A DNA stretch of 6,097 nucleotides from positions 1-6,097 of the forward strand of contig CAKPEG010000039.1 in NCBI GenBank assembly GCA_934149275.1, written 5' to 3'. Below are positions 1 through 6,000 of this stretch, in pieces. A program made the translations under genes and the position numbers. Numbering within the stretch: position 1 is the first letter of the stretch; each line of letters opens with the position of its first letter. Source of the DNA: an uncultured Clostridia bacterium. Its GTDB lineage: Bacteria > Bacillota > Clostridia > TANB77 > CAG-508. The notes under the pieces are model-generated. The model was not told where the DNA came from and searched no databases. It saw nothing but the letters and a program-made list of their open reading frames with translations.

Positions 1-37
1 ATAATCTATTTAAAATAAGTCTTGTAAAATAGATTAT
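1..37. repeat. Perfect 11-bp inverted repeat directly upstream of the ribosome site
   Basis: ATAATCTATTT (1-11) is the exact reverse complement of AAATAGATTAT (27-37), with a 15-base spacer (12-26). The right arm ends one base before the AAGGAG at 38. As RNA it would make a hairpin in the 5' leader; as DNA it could be a dyad operator with arm centres about 26 bp apart. The stem has a single G-C pair (C6-G32), so it is weak as RNA, and no U-tract follows. Because it begins at the window's first base, the pairing may extend further upstream; an extension would pair with the Shine-Dalgarno. The symmetry is seen directly; the role is inference. Confidence 0.6.
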
Positions 38-43
38 AAGGAG
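38..43 (+). promoter_or_regulatory. Shine-Dalgarno AAGGAG for the giant surface protein
   Basis: AAGGAG lies 7 bases before the ATG at 51, an ideal Bacillota arrangement. An in-frame TAG at 30-32 rules out any longer N-terminus within the visible sequence, so together they fix the start at 51. Confidence 0.9.
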
Positions 44-50
44 TCAAGAT

Positions 51-3000
51 ATGTTGAAGAACTTGAAAGAAAAATTTGAGAATGGATTTTCAAAAAAGAA
101 AATCATAAGTATTGCAATTTTTATAGTAGCTGTAATTGCTACAATAATTGCAATCGTAGTTAATCAAACTAATGAGCAAAGCTCAAAAAAGAAAGTTGTT
201 GTAGATAGCGAATTAGCTCGTGCAATGACATACGATCAATTTGAAGATGGAGATGAAGCAGTAGATGGTACTGATAATGTTAAATTCAGCGCCTTCTTTT
301 TGCGTGACGTAAACGGAGATGGTTATGCAGAAAAGATAAAAGGAACCTGCAAGCAGATTGGAAAAGAAGATACATTGTACATGGAGGTAAATGTTCAAAC
401 AGATGGTATCTTAAAAAATGCAAAGGTAGAGATTGATGGTAAAAACTTTTATCTAGCTACAACAGCGCCAAAAGATAATGAATTGAAAGACAATTATATA
501 GGAATTAACGTTAAGAAGTTAGAATTTAATGATATGACAAATGGTACACAAAAATTAATCACAGGTGCGGTAAGAAGTGGAGATTATTCATATGCAAGTT
601 CTAAAGCAAGTGCAATTGGCTCAAACATAAATAATTTATCAAGAAATGATAATAAAATAATTTTCACAGGAACATATGTAGGCTCAGATGGAAATGAAAT
701 TCAAATAAATAAAGAAATAAATCTTCAAACAGACTGGTATGGAACAACTTCAGCAAGTATTTCAACATCAACATCAACATATTATGACATTCAAGATAGA
801 CAAAATGAACAAGATGGTACTCTTACTTTAGATGCAGGAATTCGTGCATATGAAAATAACAATCAACTAAACATAAAGAAAAACTATGTTGAAGGAACAA
901 TTCCACAATTAAATGGATTTGATCCAATTAGTGTAACAACGCAATCATCAACAGACAGCTTTAGCTATGATGAAACTACAAGAAAGTTTACAGTTTCTAG
1001 AGAATCAACAGCTGGCAAAGATGGAAGTATAACAAAATCAGTTTCAAGGGAAAATTATTATACTTTGAAAATTGTATATCCATTAGAAGCATACAAAAGT
1101 TTAAATTCATCAGTTGTTACAATTGAAGTACCAGTTATGACATATTATGAAGGTTATAATAATCCAAATACAGAATTTACAAATCCATATAAATCAAATG
1201 AAGCTAAAGGAACTCTTATTTATACTTTTAGAGGGCCACAAGAACATTCAACATCACTTGATATAAATGTTGGAGAATATATGTACAGTCCAACATATAG
1301 ATATGTTGTTTCAAAAAAGAAACCACTTAGAATCTATAACGAAATTAGTAGTGAAGAAAAAGATGATAATTATATAGTAGAATGGTATATCTCAAAAGGA
1401 ACTAACGAAAGTTCTGATGGATTAATCATGAAAGAGAGAAAAAATGGAGAAGCAACTATTGGAGATAGTTTTGTAAAAACTGATTCAACAACAGACTCAA
1501 TGGAAAATATAACATCAAACATAGGTATAGGATTCAGTAATGCAGATAAATTCTTAGCAGAAGATGGATTTATTAAAGTCTATGATGACGAAACAGATGA
1601 ACTATTAGTAACATTCACAAAAAATGATTGGGGAAAATACACTAAGACATCTCCATACAAATTCAGCATGCCAGTAAAACATATAAGAGTTGAAACAAGC
1701 CAAACACAAGACTCACAATACTTCTATGTATATTCACAAAAACAATTAGATGATGAATACATAACAACAAACTACACAAGAGAACAATTCGATGACTTAA
1801 AATATATTGAATCACACCTAAACGTATATGCAGGAACAAAATTACTAGGAACTCTAAGCCATATGGCAAATTATGAAGCTCCATATTCAATAGCAGAATT
1901 AACATTAAGTAAAAATACATTATCAACACAACTAACAGAGAAAAACGAAATATTAACAATAAAAGCAACAGCAAATGAAAATTTAAATCAAGTTGGCTGG
2001 ACAAACGGAAGCTTTTTAATAAAATTACCAGCAGACATAATAGCAACAGATATCAACACGGTTGAAATAAATAATTCAAGCATTAGTTTAACAAGTTATG
2101 AATACATTGAAAATGATAACGGAAGATTTATAAAAATAAATACGAAAAACACATCAACTACAGCACAAACATTTGAAGTAAAAATAGATACAAACATAAC
2201 ACCAGATCCACGTATTGCAACAACTACAGAAAACTTTGAATTGTGGGCATCAAACGAGGAAGGTGTAGATTATTACTACAATTCAGCAGATATTTATGAC
2301 GTAAACGATAACTTAAACCTAGACGAGAAAGTTCACAAATCAACAACATCCGTAAGTTTAATAGCACCAAATAGTTTATTAACAAACCAAACAGCAAGTG
2401 GATTTGACAAATCAGGAACACAAGTAGTATCACCACAAATAGCAGATGTAAAACCACAATTAGCAACAGTTAGCCAAGACACACCAGAGAAAACAGTAAG
2501 AATAGGAGCACAAATAAAAAATAATTATTCAAGTGCAATTACTGATGTAATGATGCTTGGAAAGATACCATTCGAAGGAAATACTTATGTATTAAGTGGA
2601 GAAGATTTAGGTTCAGAATTTACAACAAAAATGACAGATGCAGGAATAGAAGTTCCAGAGAAATTAAAAGATAAAGTAGTAGTTTACTATTCAGAGAATG
2701 AAACACCAGATAAAGATTTGACTAAAGAATCAAATGGTTGGAAAACAGCGGAAAACATAACAAACTGGGATAATGTAAAAACATTTTTAATAGATTTCAA
2801 AGACACAGAAGTAGCATCAGGAGCTGAATACACATTCTATTACACAATAAAAGTTCCAAACGGATTGGATTATAACAAAAAATCATTTAGCCATCATGGA
2901 GTATATTTCGCATTAAAAACAGATGAAGGAAAATATAAAACACAAACAGAACCAAATAAACTAGGACTAAGAATAGCAGAAAAATATGGACTAGAAATAC

Positions 3001-6000
3001 AAAAATATCAAGCAGGAAAAACAAACCTAGTGCCAGGAGCAACATATAAAATCACAAAAGAAGCAACAGACACAGAAGATGAAGAAAGCAAAACAGCAGT
3101 AACAAATGCAGAAGGAAAACTAGAATTACAAAATCTATATGCAAAAAGAACATATTCAATAGAAGAAATAAAAACACCAGAAGACTATGAGTTAAATACA
3201 GATGTAATAAAGATAATAGGAACAATTCAAGAAGATGGAAGCTTACAAGTAGAAAAAACACAAGGAACAACAAAAGAAGATATCCAAATAACAAAAGATG
3301 GTGAAGACGAACCATACAAAGTAACAGTAAAAGTAGAAGATGAAGCAAAAGCCAAATTAAAAATAACAAAACTAGAAAAAGATACAACAACACCAGTACG
3401 TGGAATCAGATATAAACTAACAGGAACAGGCTTACCAGAAAGCGGAAAGAACGTAACAACAAACACAAACGGAGAAATAACAGTAAAAGGACTAAAAGTA
3501 GGAGAAGAATATACCCTAGAAGAAACAAAAGCAACAGGGTATTATTTAGCAAGCCCAATAAAATTCACAGTAACAAATACAGATGGAACATATGAGATAA
3601 ATATATCAGAAGGAACAGCAAAAGAGAGCACAATAACAGAAGAAGAAAACATACCAGTAATCAACATGAATGTTGAAGACGAAAAAATACCGACATATGA
3701 CTTAGAAGTATCAAAAATACAAAGAATAACAAGCACAGCAGTAACAGAAGACGAATTAAGAGCAAAAGCAGAACAAGCATTGTCAAGTACAGACACTGTT
3801 TATTTGTCAGGCGCAAAATTCAGATTATACAAAGGAACAAAAGAATTAGGAAGCTATATAACAGATGAAAACGGAAAGATAACACTAAACGATTTATATC
3901 AATACATAGATGGAAAAGAAGAAGAAGCAACATACACATTAAAAGAGACACTAGCACCAGAAGGATATGCAAAAGTAAAAGACATAACATTTAAAGTAGC
4001 CGGAAGCACAGGAGAACTAAAATTTATAAACACAGAAGGAAAAGACGAAAGTTACACAGTAGAAGGAAACACTGTAAAACTACTAGTAGAAGATAATCCA
4101 TCATTCAAATTAATCAAAAAAGATTCAGAAACAGACGAACTATTGGCAAACATAAAATTTGCAATCTACAACATAGACAATGACACAACAACACCTGCTA
4201 AAAACAGCAAAGGCGAAATAATTGGAACAAAAGAAACAATAAACGGAAAAGAATATTATACAGTAACAACAAACAGCAAAGGAGAAATAACAGTAGATCT
4301 ACCAGAAGGAATGTACAAAGCAGTAGAAGTAGAAGCACCAGAAAAGTACGACTTATCAGACTCAACATATTACTTTGGAATAGGAACATCAAGAGAAGGA
4401 AAAATAGGATATAAAGCAATATGGGCGAAAGAAATAGGAGGAACAGATTCTGATGGAATTAGATTAGTATCAGAGACCAGTGATGGTGGCTATATAGTAG
4501 GAGGACATTTTAAATCAAGTAGTATAGATTTAGGAAATGGAGTAATTTTAAACAATAAGGGCTACTATGATGGAATGCTAATAAAGTATGACGCCAATGA
4601 AGAAGTAGAATGGGCGCAAGGAATAGGAGGAACGAGTAATGACTTTATTAATTCAGTAGCAGAAACAAGTGATGGAGGCTATCTAGTAGGAGGATATTTT
4701 TTAAGTAGTAGTATAGATTTAGGAAATGGAATAAGTTTAGCAGGTTCAAAGACTGGTAATTCTGAAGATGGAATGATAATAAAATATGGCAGTAGTGGCG
4801 AAGTAGAATGGGCAAAAGGAATAATAGGAACGTATGAGCAAAGAATAACCTCAGTATCAGAGACAAAAGATGGAGGCTATCTAGTAGGAGGATATTTTGG
4901 AAGTAGTAGTATAAATTTAGGAAATGGAATAAGTTTAGTAAATACAAGAAGTATTTATAAAGATGGAATGATAATAAAATATGATAGTAGTGGAGAAGCA
5001 GAATGGGCGCAAGGAATAGGAGGAGATACATATGATGAGTGTATAGAATCAGTATCAGAAACAACAGATGGAGGTTATATAGTAGGCGGAAGGTTTTATT
5101 CACAAAATATAGATTTAGGAAATGGAGTAAATTTAAGTAGAAAAGGCCATTATGATGGAATAATAATAAAATATAATGCAAATAGAGAAGTAGAATGGGC
5201 GCAAGGAATAGGAGGAACAAGTTCTGATTATATTAACGCTATTGCAGAGACAAGTGATGGAGGCTATATAGTAGGAGGATATTTTTATTCAAGTAGTATT
5301 GATTTAGGAAATGGAATAATTTTGAATAATCAATCAAATTCTACAAATTATACTGATGGAATGGTAATAAAATATGGTAGTAGTGGAGGAGTAGAATGGG
5401 CTCAAAAGATAGGAGGAGATGATGATGATTCTATAACCTCAGTATCAAAAACAAGTGATGGAGGCTATATAGTAGGAGGATATTTTAAAAGTAGTAGTAT
5501 AGATTTAGGAAATGGAATAAGTTTAGCAAATAGTGGTTCTTCTGATGGAATGGTAATAAAATATGACAGTAGTGGAGAAGTAGAATGGACGAGAGGAATC
5601 GGAGAAATGGATAGTGATTCTATAAGCTCAGTATTAGAGACAACAGATGGAGGCTATATAGTAGGAGGTTGCTTTACTGATAATATAGATTTAGGAAATG
5701 GATTAAGTTTAAGCAATAAAGGCAAAGAAGATGGAATGATAATTAAGTTTGAAAAAACAGAATTACCAAATCCAACAGTAATCCAAGCACAAGGAATAGG
5801 AGGAACACATGAAGATAAAATCAATTCAGTATCAGAGACAAGAGATGGAGGCTATATAGTAGGAGGATATTTTAGTAGTAGTATAGACCTAGGAAACGGA
5901 ATAAGTTTGACAAATAAAGGTTCTACAAGTCATACAGATGGAATGATAATAAAATATAATTCAGCCGGAGAAGTAGAATGGGCAGAAGGAATAGGAGGAA

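Noticed and set aside
1..45. Rho-independent terminator of an upstream gene
   Set aside because: The stem is nearly all A-T with a single G-C pair and is followed by AAGGAG, not a T-run. It is not a typical terminator, although an upstream gene's end cannot be seen.
762..779. Three tandem TCAACA hexamers (Ser-Thr repeats) as a phase-variation tract
   Set aside because: Changes in hexamer number keep the frame, the tract is short, and Ser/Thr microrepeats are ordinary in such proteins.
1663..2046. 127-residue minus-strand open frame rich in Leu
   Set aside because: It is an antisense shadow of a continuous plus-strand coding region; the composition is that expected from the complement of A-rich codons, and it is not a credible membrane protein.
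3052..3796. Three minus-strand open frames (3052-3393, 3227-3466, 3542-3796)
   Set aside because: They lie opposite the CnaB domains, two overlap each other, and they have low-complexity Leu/Val/Ser compositions. The plus-strand reading has recognisable domain motifs, so these are shadows. The smaller ones at 213-398, 2224-2466 and 4198-4419 are rejected for the same reason.
4648..5220. 190-residue minus-strand open frame with internal repeats
   Set aside because: It is Leu/Phe/Tyr-rich and lies antisense to blades 2-5; its apparent repeats (such as LLFLAPILLL) are the blade DNA read backwards. It has no start context and no family likeness.
5763..5777. LPNPT as a sortase sorting signal
   Set aside because: It is not LPxTG, has no following hydrophobic segment and basic tail, and lies in mid-protein between blades. 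It is best read as an interdomain linker.
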